Shown here: positions 56,225 through 64,000 of the stretch, in pieces
Layout: every line of letters begins with the position of its first letter
Position numbering within the stretch: position 1 is the first letter of the stretch
NCBI RefSeq assembly: GCF_001956315.1
Contig: NZ_MOLY01000045.1
Span: 186,001-250,000, forward strand
Length of the DNA: 64,000 bases
Reading direction: 5' to 3'
From: Sphingomonas montana
GTDB lineage: Bacteria > Pseudomonadota > Alphaproteobacteria > Sphingomonadales > Sphingomonadaceae
The notes under the pieces: model-generated
Databases searched by the model: none
Told to the model about the DNA's origin: nothing
What the model saw: the letters and a program-made list of their open reading frames with translations, nothing else
Translations under genes and position numbers: made by a program

Positions 56225-57322
56225 ATGCGTAATGTGGTTGCGGCCTGTTCGGTCGCCATTCTCCTGGGGGGCGCGTCGACCGCGGCACTGGCGCAATCCG
56301 CTCCGCCGCCCCGCACCAGCGCAGCCCCCGTGACGACTGCCCCGGTCCCGACCGCCCCGGTTCCGACCGCCACCGCGCCGGCACCCGCCGCGCCGCCGGC
56401 CGACGTTCCGGCCGATCCGTTCATGGCGGACCCGGCAACCGTCGACCCCGGTTTCGTGACCGACGGTCTCGCCGATGCCCCACCCGAACCGCGCGATCGC
56501 TATGAAAAGCTGAATCGCGGCATCTGGGGTTTCAACCAACTGGTCGACCGGATCATCCTGAAACCCGTGTCGACCGGCTATCGGACCGTCATTCCCCGCG
56601 TCGCCCGCCGCGGCATCACGCGGGTCTTCAGCAATCTTGGCGAACCCTGGTCGTTCGTGAACAACCTGCTTCAGGCGAAGCCGAAGCGCGCGTTGAACAA
56701 TCTGAAGCGCTTCGTCGTGAACACCACGATCGGCGTCGGCGGCCTGGCCGATCACGCGACCAAGATCGGCATTGCCGCCCGACCGGAGGATTTTGGCCAG
56801 ACGCTGGCGGTGTGGGGGGTCAAGAGCAGCGCCTATGTCGTGCTGCCGCTCTTTGGGCCGTCCACGGTGCGCGACGGGGTCGGGACCGGCGTGGCCTTTG
56901 TTGCCGATCCGTACCAGATCGCGTTGAACCAGAGCAATCTGTCGGTCTGGACGAAGCGCGGCGTCGCCGCGCTGTCGCTGGTCAACGCGCGGGCCGGCCT
57001 GACGGAAAGCGGCGCGGACGGGTTCCTGCAGGCAAGCCTCGATCCCTATGCCGCCGCGCGCTCCGCCTTCCGTCAACGCCGCGCCGCGGCCATCGCCAAT
57101 CAGGAAACGGCCCCGGCGGTCGAAACCGACGCGACCAATTCGAACGCCGCCAGCCCGATGACCGGCATCACCGCACCCGGGGCAGGCCCGATCCCCGACG
57201 CGCCGTCCGCGACGGGGTCCGACACCGCGCCGGCCCCCTCGGACATACCGGACAACGGGAACGTACCGGGCGCGCCGGCCGTGCCGATGACGCCCGACGC
57301 CGGCGCACGGAACCCGATCTAG
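56225..57322 (+). CDS. mlaA: MlaA-like (VacJ) lipid-transport protein
   Basis: A 365-aa protein with the MlaA core: DRYEKLNRGIWGFNQLVDRIILKPVSTGYRTVIP (about residue 90), NLGEPWSFVNNLLQ, GGLADHATKIGI and DFGQTLAVWGV, the part that in E. coli extracts phospholipids from the outer leaflet via OmpC. Here the signal peptide ends ALAQS without a lipobox, so it may be soluble in the periplasm or anchored otherwise. A Pro/Ala/Thr-rich linker (about 25-65) precedes the core, and a similar linker follows. Divergent from the ArsR-methyltransferase gene. Confidence 0.82.
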   Translation: MRNVVAACSVAILLGGASTAALAQSAPPPRTSAAPVTTAPVPTAPVPTATAPAPAAPPADVPADPFMADPATVDPGFVTDGLADAPPEPRDRYEKLNRGIWGFNQLVDRIILKPVSTGYRTVIPRVARRGITRVFSNLGEPWSFVNNLLQAKPKRALNNLKRFVVNTTIGVGGLADHATKIGIAARPEDFGQTLAVWGVKSSAYVVLPLFGPSTVRDGVGTGVAFVADPYQIALNQSNLSVWTKRGVAALSLVNARAGLTESGADGFLQASLDPYAAARSAFRQRRAAAIANQETAPAVETDATNSNAASPMTGITAPGAGPIPDAPSATGSDTAPAPSDIPDNGNVPGAPAVPMTPDAGARNPI

Positions 57323-57365
57323 CCCGTCCATGTTTTCGAACGGATCACCACGGAAAGGACCCACC

Positions 57366-57671
57366 ATGAAGAAGATGATTTTCGCACCGGCCATCCTGTT
57401 CACCGCGCTCGCCGTCGCGGCCTGCAGCCCGACCGCGCAGAATGAGGCCGGGCAGGCCGCCGACGCGATCTCCGCCGATATCAACGCCACCGCCTCCGAA
57501 GCCGCAGCAGACACGTCCAACGCGCTTGACGCCGCCGGGTCCAGCATCGAAAACGGTGCCGCCGCCGTTGGCAGCGCCACGGATAACGCCGTCGATGCCG
57601 CCGGCGCCGAAATGGACCGCACGGGTGCCGCACTCGCCAATGGTGCCGAGGCAGTCGACAACAGCATGTGA
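57366..57671 (+). CDS. Small Ala-rich lipoprotein
   Basis: A 101-aa lipoprotein: signal peptide with a lipobox VAAC (Cys at about 20) and a mature region rich in Ala, Asp and Asn (GQAADAISADINATASEAAADTSNALDAAGSSIEN), probably helical. GGAAAGGA precedes the ATG. It resembles entericidin-like or LPP-like small lipoproteins in composition only. It lies 43 bases after the MlaA-like gene, so probably same transcript. Confidence 0.6.
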   Translation: MKKMIFAPAILFTALAVAACSPTAQNEAGQAADAISADINATASEAAADTSNALDAAGSSIENGAAAVGSATDNAVDAAGAEMDRTGAALANGAEAVDNSM

Positions 57672-57677
57672 TCCCCT

Positions 57678-57714
57678 GGCATCGCGGCCGTCCGTCCGGG
57701 CCGGCCGCGATGCC
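57678..57714. other. Perfect 13-bp hairpin downstream of the lipoprotein gene
   Basis: GGCATCGCGGCCG pairs exactly with CGGCCGCGATGCC across an 11-base loop, beginning 6 bases after the stop codon. No U tract follows, so it could terminate weakly or protect the 3' end. The remaining 350 bases to the next gene hold no recognisable gene. Confidence 0.65.
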
Positions 57715-58062
57715 ATCCGCTGTTCCGATACCTTCGTCCAACCCGACCCCGCGGATCGCTTCGGCCGGTTCGGTGTGGGGCCTACAGCGGCGAATGTCTG
57801 GCGTTCGAGCGGGACTCGCGACGCGCTCTTCGCCCTCATGAAAGCGACGACGCCGGTCCATGGATCATCCGTTCCAAGGATCGGTCAAGACCACAAGGCG
57901 ACGCCGCCACCGCAAGGTCGCATCCTGACCGTATCGATGCGCCCGTCGGCCTGCGCAGAAGCATGACAGCATATGGATCCGCTGCAATCGGATCGTCGGA
58001 CGAACCCAAATCCGCCGGCCGGTCGTTAGGGACCCCTCGACAACGAACGACAGGATAATAGC

Positions 58063-58467
58063 GTGGATATTCCCAAGGGCACGATGGTCGCGGTTGCAGA
58101 CGGCGAGACGCTGCGCCTGTTCCGCAATGACGGCGACGCCGGAAGCCCCAGCCTGACCGGCCTGCCGAAGCCCAAGGTCGACGACGACAATATGGGATCG
58201 GGCGGCCGCCACCAGAGCAGCTCCGCAAACCCGTCGGACAGCCAGCAGAATGAGGACGCGTTCGCCGCCGGCATCGCCGCGCTCCTCAACCGCCAGGTGC
58301 TCGATCACAAGGTTCAGAAGCTGATCGTCATCGCGGCGCCCCGCACCTTGGGTGAGCTTCGCAAGCATTATCACAAGACGCTTTCGGCGGTCCTGCTCGG
58401 CGAGATCTCCAAGGACCTGACGGGCCACGACAGCGCCGCGATCGAACGTGCGATCGCCGCCGCCTAA
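58063..58467 (+). CDS. Host attachment (BaeRF)-like protein
   Basis: A 134-aa protein of the host-attachment family: GTMVAVADGETLRLFRNDGD (first strands), NEDAFAAGIAALLNRQVLDHK, then KLIVIAAPRTLGELRKHYHKTLSAVLLGEISKDLTGHDSAAIERAI. The fold is related to archaeal RF1-like domains, and the family name comes from a plant-attachment gene in rhizobia-like organisms. Start GTG with AGGA about 6 bases upstream. Actual role unknown. Confidence 0.8.
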   Translation: MDIPKGTMVAVADGETLRLFRNDGDAGSPSLTGLPKPKVDDDNMGSGGRHQSSSANPSDSQQNEDAFAAGIAALLNRQVLDHKVQKLIVIAAPRTLGELRKHYHKTLSAVLLGEISKDLTGHDSAAIERAIAAA

Positions 58468-58481
58468 ACTTACTCTGCCAC

Positions 58482-58520
58482 CCATGCTGCGGCGGCCGCC
58501 CTGCCGTCCCCGCAGCATGG
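58482..58520. other. Hairpin downstream of the host-attachment-like gene
   Basis: CCATGCTGCGG pairs with CCGCAGCATGG around a 17-base loop, 15 bases after the stop. No U tract follows. Confidence 0.55.
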
Positions 58521-58524
58521 ACGT

Positions 58525-59636
58525 TCAGCTACCAACGCCCGGACGCCCAGCGCGTGGAAACTCACCGACTTCCAAGCGGATCGGCACCGAGCCCTCAGAT
58601 TGAAAAGTCCGACGCGGACCGGTTGATGATCCCCAGATGCCCGTACTCCACGGGGTAAAGGACCACGAATGATATGAATCTAGTGTCTGATCCTGCCTCC
58701 GCGCGGGCAAAGAGATAGTCGCAGATGAAAGATGGACCGACTCTACGGTCTCAAGTCCGCCCCCCGGCCGAAGCATTGGGCTGGGCAAGCCTGGGGCGCC
58801 GTCCGCAATCGTGATGGGTCAGAACATCTGTGATCTACGTCATTTGCTTACCAGTCTCACGAACCAACATGCGCGCAGGTTCAACGGGCAATGAGTTTTC
58901 CGTCGCAAGCCCACGTAAACGATTGGTTCTTCTGTGGATTAAAACTCCACCCAGCAAATCAACTAGGCGCTGAATACGCTAGATTGCGATTACCATAGCG
59001 CCGAACATCATCTCAGCCTCTTCCAACTCAACACATCCGCTGTCGCTGTCGCTGTCAAGGGCCCGATCACCACATCCCATCCGAGACAACAGCACCCCAG
59101 CCGTTTCCGATTTGACAAGATGTTCGGCACCGGATGGATTTCGCTTGGCAATGCCGGAGGCAAAGCAACGCCAACGTAGCGAACCAAGCGAGCGACGCTT
59201 GCACGGGCCAAAGCACTCTGTCACGGAGCGCTCGCCTACAGGACGTTGACACCGGTATGGTCCCGCCGAAGACCGCACCGGAATTTAGGTAGAGCAGCCT
59301 TCATAATCATCGAAGCCGTTACAGGTTTTGTTCCGATCCGATCCGATCCGATGTCGGGCGTGCCGTTAATGCGATCTTGGAGACAGCCCACGGGGCTGAA
59401 AGAAGGCGGATAGTGGCCAGACATGAGCCAAACCGTCGCCAGTTCGGCAGTACGCGGCTAGGAGCGTCCCCGCGCACGGCTACCGCTGGGCGAGTGCCGG
59501 CAACTCATCTGCTGTCCGGTGTCGCGTCCGAAGCCCGGTGGCCGAAACCGGCCGAGCCCCGCGGTACTGCAGGCGTCCTGTGTGTCGCCGGATCGATCCG
59601 CGAGTGCTTGTCGGACTGAACTCCGATCGGCGCTCC
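58525..59636. other. Gene-poor block, lower GC by eye
   Basis: No convincing gene is present over about 1.1 kb. Short frames exist on both strands but lack ribosome-binding sites and family patterns. Two short tandem repeats are visible: GCTGTC three times at 59039-59056 and TCCGA four times at 59332-59351. Base composition is less GC-rich than surroundings, and it sits between two chromosomal operons. It may be degraded mobile or foreign DNA, but no transposase motif is clear. Confidence 0.5.
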
Positions 59637-59664
59637 AAAAAAAAGGCGAGCCTTGCGGCCCGCC
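59637..59664 (-). terminator. Intrinsic terminator of the ton operon
   Basis: On the minus strand GGCGGGCC, GCAA loop, GGCTCGCC, then eight T. One G-T pair in an 8-bp stem. It begins 24 bases after the stop of the last exbD gene. Confidence 0.85.
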
Positions 59665-59688
59665 TTCATTGTCCCCCGACCAACAAGA

Positions 59689-60114
59689 TCAGAAGTTGGA
59701 GTAGGCTTCGTTGCCGACAAAACCCATTTTCTCGACTTTCGCACGCTTCGTAACGGCCAGAACCTCGTCCACCAGTTCATACCGCGCCTGTGGATCGGGC
59801 TGGAGATGGAGCTCCGGGATGGGCGACATGGTCTGGGTCTGGTCCAGATACTGGCGCAGCGTGACGAGATCGAGCGGCGCGCCGTTCCAGAGCGTCTGCC
59901 CGGTCGGCGTGATGACGATCTTGTTCTTCACCGGATTGATCGGCGGCGGGGTCGAATCGTTCGAGTCCTGCGGCAGATCCAGTTTCACGGCATGCGTCTG
60001 GACCGGGATGGTGATGATGAACATGATGAGCAACACCAGCATCACGTCGATCAGCGGCGTGGTGTTGACGTCCATCATGGGCTCGCCTTCGGCGGTGCCT
60101 GCGGCCATTGCCAT
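59689..60114 (-). CDS. exbD: ExbD-family biopolymer transport protein (second)
   Basis: A 141-aa ExbD: MMDVNTTPLIDVMLVLLIMFIITIPVQTHAVKLDLP contains the membrane helix with the essential Asp of the proton path, and the periplasmic domain follows with NKIVITPTGQTLWNGAPLDL and ELHLQPDPQARYELVDEVLAVTKRAKV. Two exbD genes in line after exbB are known from Xanthomonas (exbD1/exbD2) and sphingomonads. The start at 60114 is chosen because the longer upstream frame is Arg/Ser-rich and overlaps the first exbD gene. Confidence 0.92.
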   Translation of the reverse strand: MAMAAGTAEGEPMMDVNTTPLIDVMLVLLIMFIITIPVQTHAVKLDLPQDSNDSTPPPINPVKNKIVITPTGQTLWNGAPLDLVTLRQYLDQTQTMSPIPELHLQPDPQARYELVDEVLAVTKRAKVEKMGFVGNEAYSNF

Positions 60115-60151
60115 CGAATTTACTCCTGGACTGGTTCGTTCAACGGCTTGG

Positions 60152-60634
60152 TTACAGGCGCGGCGGGCGTGCCGTGCCGGGTGCCGGTTCGGAGATGAAG
60201 CCGACACGGGCGAAACCCGCACGCTGCATCTGATAGATCGCGCCGCCGATACAACGGTAGGGCGTGTTGCTGTCGCCGCGGATATGCGCCTCGGGAAGTT
60301 CGAGTCCTGCAGCGTTCGGGCCACCCTGCTTGTCGATTTCCTCGCGGAGCTTGACGACCGCACGATCGATCAGTTCCTTCGAACCAACCTGGGTCTTGCC
60401 CCAGTAGATCTCGCAATTGTCGCCGCTTCCGCGGATCGACAGCGACACGTTCTCCGGCTTCGTCACGGTCGGTTCGAACACGACCTTCGGCAACTGTACC
60501 GGAATGCTCTGGATCGCCGCGGGAACGGTGATCAGAAAGATGATGAGGAGCACCAGCATCACGTCCACGAGCGGGGTGGTGTTGATGTCCGACAGCGGTG
60601 CGCCGTCTTCGGTTGGGCCTGCACTCATGGCCAT
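60152..60634 (-). CDS. exbD: ExbD-family biopolymer transport protein (first)
   Basis: A 160-aa ExbD with the helix SDINTTPLVDVMLVLLIIFLITVPAAIQ and a periplasmic domain with VSLSIRGSGDNCEIYWGKTQVGSKELIDRAV. Compared with the second ExbD the periplasmic domain carries an extra segment of about 20 residues with two cysteines (DNCEIYW, YRCIGGAIYQ), which might form a disulfide. It follows exbB by 113 bases. Confidence 0.92.
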   Translation of the reverse strand: MAMSAGPTEDGAPLSDINTTPLVDVMLVLLIIFLITVPAAIQSIPVQLPKVVFEPTVTKPENVSLSIRGSGDNCEIYWGKTQVGSKELIDRAVVKLREEIDKQGGPNAAGLELPEAHIRGDSNTPYRCIGGAIYQMQRAGFARVGFISEPAPGTARPPRL

Positions 60635-60747
60635 CGGCTATTATCCTATCAGCTGGGTCGTGGCCGGCACATCGCCGCCCGAGGGGTACCGCCCCGCCCA
60701 AGTGCCGGACGGCACGAGTGGGCGGAACGGCGTCGCATCCCCTGGGA

Positions 60748-61503
60748 TCAGGACTTGGTGATGGTAGCCGGGCCGGTCTTGACCGGTGCGACAGGGGCGG
60801 TGCGGGCCGAAGCCAGCGCCGGCTTCAGTGCGCCGTTGGACACCATGTAGCCGTGCAGATCGGTCGAGAACGAACCGAGCTGTTCGGCGATGACCTTGTT
60901 GCGACGGATCAGCCAGTTGTAGGCGAGCACCGCCGGAACCGCGACGGCCAGGCCGAGGGCGGTCATGATGAGTGCCTCACCCACCGGGCCGGCAACGGCG
61001 TCAATCGATGCCTGACCCGATGCACCAATCTTGATCAGTGCGCGGTAGATGCCGATCACGGTACCGAACAGGCCGATGAAGGGCGACGTCGAACCGACGG
61101 TGGCGAGCACGGCCAAACCGTTGCCCAGCTTCGAGTTGATCGCAGCCTGGCTGCGGCCGAGCGACGAGCCCAGCCACTCGTGCTGGTCGACCGGGTCGGT
61201 CAGCTTGGTGTGCTCGTCCTGGGCGCGCAGGCCGTCATCGGCGATCTGGCGGTAAGCCGAGTTCTTCTCCAGCTTGCTGGCACCGTCACGGAGCGAAGGC
61301 GTGCCCCAGAAGGACGTGCGCATGCGCTTCGCCTGATTCAGGATCTTCTGCTGTTCGAAAAGCTTGGTGAACAGGATGTACCAGCTGGCGGCGGACATGA
61401 TCACCAGAATGATGAACACGGTCCAAGCGATGACGCCGCCCTGTTCAAGCGCGGCCATCAGGCCAAATTGGTTTTCCGCAGCTGCGGCGGTCGGAGTTGC
61501 CAT
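60748..61503 (-). CDS. exbB: ExbB/TolQ-family proton channel
   Basis: A 251-aa membrane protein with three helices: VIAWTVFIILVIMSAASWYIL near the N-terminus and LGNGLAVLATVGSTSPFIGLFGTVIGI with ALIMTALGLAVAVPAVLAYNWLI, the ExbB channel signature. It forms a pentamer around an ExbD dimer and uses proton flow to energise TonB. The start is placed at the ATG at 61503, as upstream codons give only a short charged tail. Confidence 0.94.
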   Translation of the reverse strand: MATPTAAAAENQFGLMAALEQGGVIAWTVFIILVIMSAASWYILFTKLFEQQKILNQAKRMRTSFWGTPSLRDGASKLEKNSAYRQIADDGLRAQDEHTKLTDPVDQHEWLGSSLGRSQAAINSKLGNGLAVLATVGSTSPFIGLFGTVIGIYRALIKIGASGQASIDAVAGPVGEALIMTALGLAVAVPAVLAYNWLIRRNKVIAEQLGSFSTDLHGYMVSNGALKPALASARTAPVAPVKTGPATITKS

Positions 61504-61587
61504 GATGGGGTGGTCCTTCACGAATAGACTAAGGCTGTTGAGAGGCCCGGACGGCGCGATCGTCGCGCCGTCCGAAAGATAGTCGGA

Positions 61588-62280
61588 TCACTCGTCCGGC
61601 AGGCGCCAGGTGAACCGCAGCGTCTTGGTTCCGCCACGGATCGGATTGCCGGCCTGATCCAGTGCCGGCGAATACCGCCCGCGACGGGTGACCAGTCGGC
61701 ATGCCGTATCGTCGAGGGTGCTGGACCCGCTGGACGATGTCACGCGACAATTCTCGATCCGGCCGGCCGCGTTGATGTCGAATGTCAGACCCGACGTGCC
61801 CTGCTCCGCATTGCGGATCGAGCTTGGCGGGTAATCGTCCGTCGTCACCCACGTCGCCGGGTTACCCCGTGCCGAAGCTGCCTTCGATGCGACCGGCGCA
61901 ACCGCGGGTGCCGGCGCAGGAGCGACCGGTGCCTGGATGGTCGGTGCGACCGTCGTCAGCGTGGGCGGCGGCGCAACCCGGACCGTCGACACCGGCGGCG
62001 GCGTCACCACCGGAGTCCGGACGATCGGCGGCGGCGAGACGACCTGCGGCGGCGGAACCACCTGCGGCGTTTCGGGTGGCGGCGGCGGTGGGGGCGGCGG
62101 CTCGGGCGGGGGCGGCGGCTCCTCGACGTTGAACGTCTTCAGATCCTCGACCTTCGCCTTGATGACGCTCAAGCTGAGGCCGTTCATGAAGGCGTACCCG
62201 AGCAAGATGTGCAACGCGATGACGAAGCCGATCGAAACCAGCTTCCGCGTGCTCATAGTTTGGGAATCAGCGTATGCCAT
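61588..62280 (-). CDS. tonB: TonB energy transducer
   Basis: A 230-aa protein with an N-terminal membrane anchor (about residues 10-35, RKLVSIGFVIALHILLGYAF), a long Pro-rich span (PPPPPEPPPPPPPPPETPQVVPPPQ), and a TonB C-terminal domain with DYPPSSIRNAEQGTSGLTFDI and CRVTSSSGSSTLDDTACRLVTRRGRYSPALD. It couples the ExbB-ExbD proton motor to TonB-dependent outer-membrane receptors for siderophores, vitamins or glycans. First in the tonB-exbB-exbD-exbD operon. Start at 62280, as the longer frame begins in unrelated sequence. Confidence 0.93.
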   Translation of the reverse strand: MAYADSQTMSTRKLVSIGFVIALHILLGYAFMNGLSLSVIKAKVEDLKTFNVEEPPPPPEPPPPPPPPPETPQVVPPPQVVSPPPIVRTPVVTPPPVSTVRVAPPPTLTTVAPTIQAPVAPAPAPAVAPVASKAASARGNPATWVTTDDYPPSSIRNAEQGTSGLTFDINAAGRIENCRVTSSSGSSTLDDTACRLVTRRGRYSPALDQAGNPIRGGTKTLRFTWRLPDE

Positions 62281-62522
62281 TAACCAAGGTCTCTCCTTCG
62301 ACCGACACGCTCGGTGCCCCTGGAACTCCCATGCGATACGGGTCGCCAGAAGGCCACCCGACCGCCCTACATCGGCCACACTTATGCGGCGTTTGTTGAC
62401 GTATTAAGACTTTGTATCGCGACACTTGTCGTGGCGTCAAACCATTTGTCCGAGTTCGACAAACCGGGCCGCGGCGGGCACTATGCCCGCTTCGAAGAAC
62501 CCATCGTGAAGGCCCCCTTATC

Positions 62523-63365
62523 GTGCAAAAGCCCCGTTTTTCATCGATTTTGCTGATGAGCGCGGCCTTGGTCGCGGCGGCGGCGCCGGCCGCTTCGCAG
62601 GTGCAGCAGGCACCCGATCCCGTCGCGGCGGCCTCGTCCGGGTTCGCCGACCTGGCCGATCTTGCGGTGCGCGCGCCGATCGTCGCCGGCGTTGAGATTC
62701 GCCGCGCCGTCCGTCTGAAGCCGGCAGAGGCGATCGGCGTGGCCGCCGGCGAGACACGGTTCTTCGTCGAGGCGGACCTGGTTACGCTGCTGCGCGGCAA
62801 GGGCGGCCTGCCGGCGCGGGTCAGCTACCTGGTCGATCAGGCCCCCGATGCGCGCGGCCGTCCGCCCCGGTTGAAGGGGATGCGCGTCCTGTTGCTTGCG
62901 ACGCCGGTCGCCGGTCGCCCGGGCGAGCTACAGCTGGTCGGCCGCGACGCGCAGATCGACTGGACCCCCGTCAACGAACAACGGCTCCGCATGCTGGCGA
63001 CCGCGCTGGTCGCGCCCGACGCACCGCCCACCATCACCGGCGTCTCCGGCGCGTTCCACGTACCGGGGTCGCTGCCGGGCGAAAGCGAGACGCAGATCTT
63101 CCTGACTACCGCCAGTGCCAGACCGGTCTCGCTCAGCATCCTGCGCCGCCCGGGACAGGAGCCGCGCTGGGCGGTGTCGCTGTCCGACATCGTCGACGAG
63201 ACCGCCGCCACTCCGGTGCGCGACACGCTGTTGTGGTACCGTCTCGCCTGCGGCCTGCCCGCCACACTGCCGGAGGCCGCCACCGCCGCGCTGTCGCCGG
63301 AGGAGAACGCCGCCGCCCGCGCCGACTATGCCGTCGTGCAGGCCGGCCTCGGCCGGTGCCGGTAG
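62523..63365 (+). CDS. Secreted protein, unknown function
   Basis: A 280-aa protein with a signal peptide (QKPRFSSILLMSAALVAAAAPAASQ) and a mature all-beta-looking domain: DLAVRAPIVAGVEIRRAVRLKP, TRFFVEADLVTLLRGKGGLPARVSYLVDQ, ELQLVGRDAQIDWTP. Such proteins occur in sphingomonads but I recognise no family. The start is placed at the GTG at 62523, which gives a signal peptide; an ATG at 62556 is an alternative. Divergent from tonB. Confidence 0.65.
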   Translation: MQKPRFSSILLMSAALVAAAAPAASQVQQAPDPVAAASSGFADLADLAVRAPIVAGVEIRRAVRLKPAEAIGVAAGETRFFVEADLVTLLRGKGGLPARVSYLVDQAPDARGRPPRLKGMRVLLLATPVAGRPGELQLVGRDAQIDWTPVNEQRLRMLATALVAPDAPPTITGVSGAFHVPGSLPGESETQIFLTTASARPVSLSILRRPGQEPRWAVSLSDIVDETAATPVRDTLLWYRLACGLPATLPEAATAALSPEENAAARADYAVVQAGLGRCR

Positions 63366-63383
63366 GGGCTTGGCGCTGAACGG

Positions 63384-63797
63384 TCAGAAGGACGCGACCT
63401 CCACCCCCACGCCGGCACAGTCGGGATAGATGTCTGGCTTGCGCGCCGACACGCGCAGCGCGGTCACGCCGGCCCGCGCCGCAATGAGGTCGTAGATCGC
63501 GGTCACCAGGGTTTCCTGAAGGTTGAACCGCCGGCTGCGCGCCAGCCGGCCGATCTCGGTCCGCAGGAAATCATAATTCCACGCCGATTCGGCCAGATCG
63601 TCCAGCGCGAATGCCGCGGCCGTCACCCAGACTTCCACAGATACCAGGATCCGCTGCGGCGTCCCGATCTCGAAATCGTGAAACCCGATATCGACCGGCA
63701 CGTCATAGTCGGTCAGGAAGATACGGTGCGTGCGCGGCGCAAGTGCAGCCGGCACCAGGCCGTCGATCGATGGGGTCTGCAACAGGCTGTCGGTCAT
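63384..63797 (-). CDS. folB: Dihydroneopterin aldolase
   Basis: A 137-aa enzyme converting 7,8-dihydroneopterin to 6-hydroxymethyl-dihydropterin and glycolaldehyde in folate synthesis. It shows IFLTDYDVPVDIGFHDFEIGTPQRILVSVEVWV, NYDFLRTEIGRLARSRRFNLQETLVTAIYDLIAA and VSARKPDIYPDCAGVGVEV, the typical FolB pattern. Its ATG overlaps the stop of the upstream SDR by ATGA, which suggests they are co-translated. Confidence 0.92.
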   Translation of the reverse strand: MTDSLLQTPSIDGLVPAALAPRTHRIFLTDYDVPVDIGFHDFEIGTPQRILVSVEVWVTAAAFALDDLAESAWNYDFLRTEIGRLARSRRFNLQETLVTAIYDLIAARAGVTALRVSARKPDIYPDCAGVGVEVASF

Positions 63798-64000
63798 GGT
63801 GCGTCCATATATTGCACGTCGCGCGGCAGTGCCAGGAAACGCTGGCCCGCGTCGAGCGTGATCGTCTGGCCGGTCAGCACCGGCGTCGCCACCAGATAGC
63901 GGAGTGCGGCGACGATGTCCCCCACCACCACGCCGCGGCCGAGCGCATTCATGCGGTGGACGGCATCGAAATTGTCGCGCGTCTGGGCGCCCGAGACCAG
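63794..64000 (-). CDS. SDR-family oxidoreductase, C-terminal part (pteridine reductase-like)
   Basis: The final 68 codons of an SDR that continues past the window edge: VVVGDIVAALRYLVATPVLTGQTITLDAGQRFLAL, the usual end of short-chain dehydrogenases. Position directly upstream of folB, with an ATGA overlap, fits the pteridine reductase/FolM-like gene often found next to folB in alphaproteobacteria. The catalytic YxxxK is outside the window, so the specificity is inferred. Confidence 0.8.
   Translation of the reverse strand: MVSGAQTRDNFDAVHRMNALGRGVVVGDIVAALRYLVATPVLTGQTITLDAGQRFLALPRDVQYMDAP

Noticed and set aside
58525-59636. Transposase remnants in the gene-poor block
   Set aside because: Short frames have a few phrases reminiscent of insertion-sequence-associated proteins, but no DDE motif or terminal inverted repeats could be found.

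Overview
The window is a 64 kb piece of high-GC chromosomal DNA from an alphaproteobacterium, most likely a sphingomonad (Sphingomonas or a close relative). The basis is gene content: a SciP (DUF1153) cell-cycle regulator, a methionine synthase split into two genes behind an ArsR-methyltransferase regulator, a PhoK-type alkaline phosphatase, a tonB-exbB-exbD-exbD operon, and several dispersed palindromic intergenic repeats of a kind common in sphingomonads. No rRNA, tRNA, CRISPR array, intact insertion sequence or prophage was recognised. The window is mostly housekeeping and envelope genes.

Layout. 0.4-2.8 kb (minus): pdxH, a cation-diffusion exporter and a PhzF-like isomerase. 3.0-7.0 kb (plus): DnaJ-like chaperone, YihY/BrkB membrane protein, fabI, aroC. 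7.1-14.0 kb: small secreted proteins, a methyltransferase, mnmA, sciP, a DUF3617-like protein coupled to an arylamine N-acetyltransferase, two small secreted proteins and an MBL-fold hydrolase, then a broken gene fragment. 14.5-19.6 kb: class I fumarase, and nrdA-nrdB preceded by a tandem pair of NrdR boxes, with a 49-aa gene after them. 19.8-25.7 kb: lepA, a glycine-zipper protein, a LuxR-type response regulator divergent from a receiver-HPt protein, and an exopolysaccharide-type sugar transferase. 25.9-29.8 kb (minus): otsB, a GH15 hydrolase and otsA, joined by ATGA overlaps. 30.1-38.1 kb: prfC, then an RND efflux operon (adaptor, pump, outer-membrane factor). 38.2-47.1 kb (minus): DUF4345/DUF2721 membrane proteins, SnoaL-like protein, a FadJ-like bifunctional enzyme, class II aldolase, racemase, a 66-aa protein, an SDR and a DsbD/ScsB-type reductase. 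47.1-50.1 kb: PhoK-like phosphatase and a beta-helix protein. 50.3-56.1 kb (minus): ArsR-methyltransferase, metF, metH N-terminal part, metH C-terminal part. 56.2-58.5 kb (plus): MlaA-like protein, small lipoprotein, host-attachment-like protein. 58.5-59.7 kb: a gene-poor block. 59.7-62.3 kb (minus): tonB, exbB and two exbD genes ending at a clear intrinsic terminator. 62.5-64 kb: a secreted protein, folB and the end of an SDR that runs out of the window.

How genes work together. The metF/metH set forms a methionine-methylation unit, and its regulator gene carries a perfect 16-bp palindrome just upstream that may be its operator. The ots operon combines trehalose synthesis with a GH15 enzyme that might degrade trehalose or an alpha-glucan. 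The Ton genes supply one complete energy-transducing complex. Many adjacent genes overlap by ATGA, which suggests translational coupling.

The strongest leads beyond plain annotation are: (1) an orphan plus-strand terminator at about 31.8 kb, preceded by further hairpins with C-rich loops, a candidate small RNA; (2) a roughly 90-bp multi-hairpin element that ends exactly at the stop codons of both lepA and the glycine-zipper gene, with stems that differ in sequence but keep pairing; (3) the ArsR-methyltransferase/metF/metH operon with its palindrome; (4) the receiver-HPt protein with a degenerate receiver. All assignments were made by reading the sequence; no database search was run.
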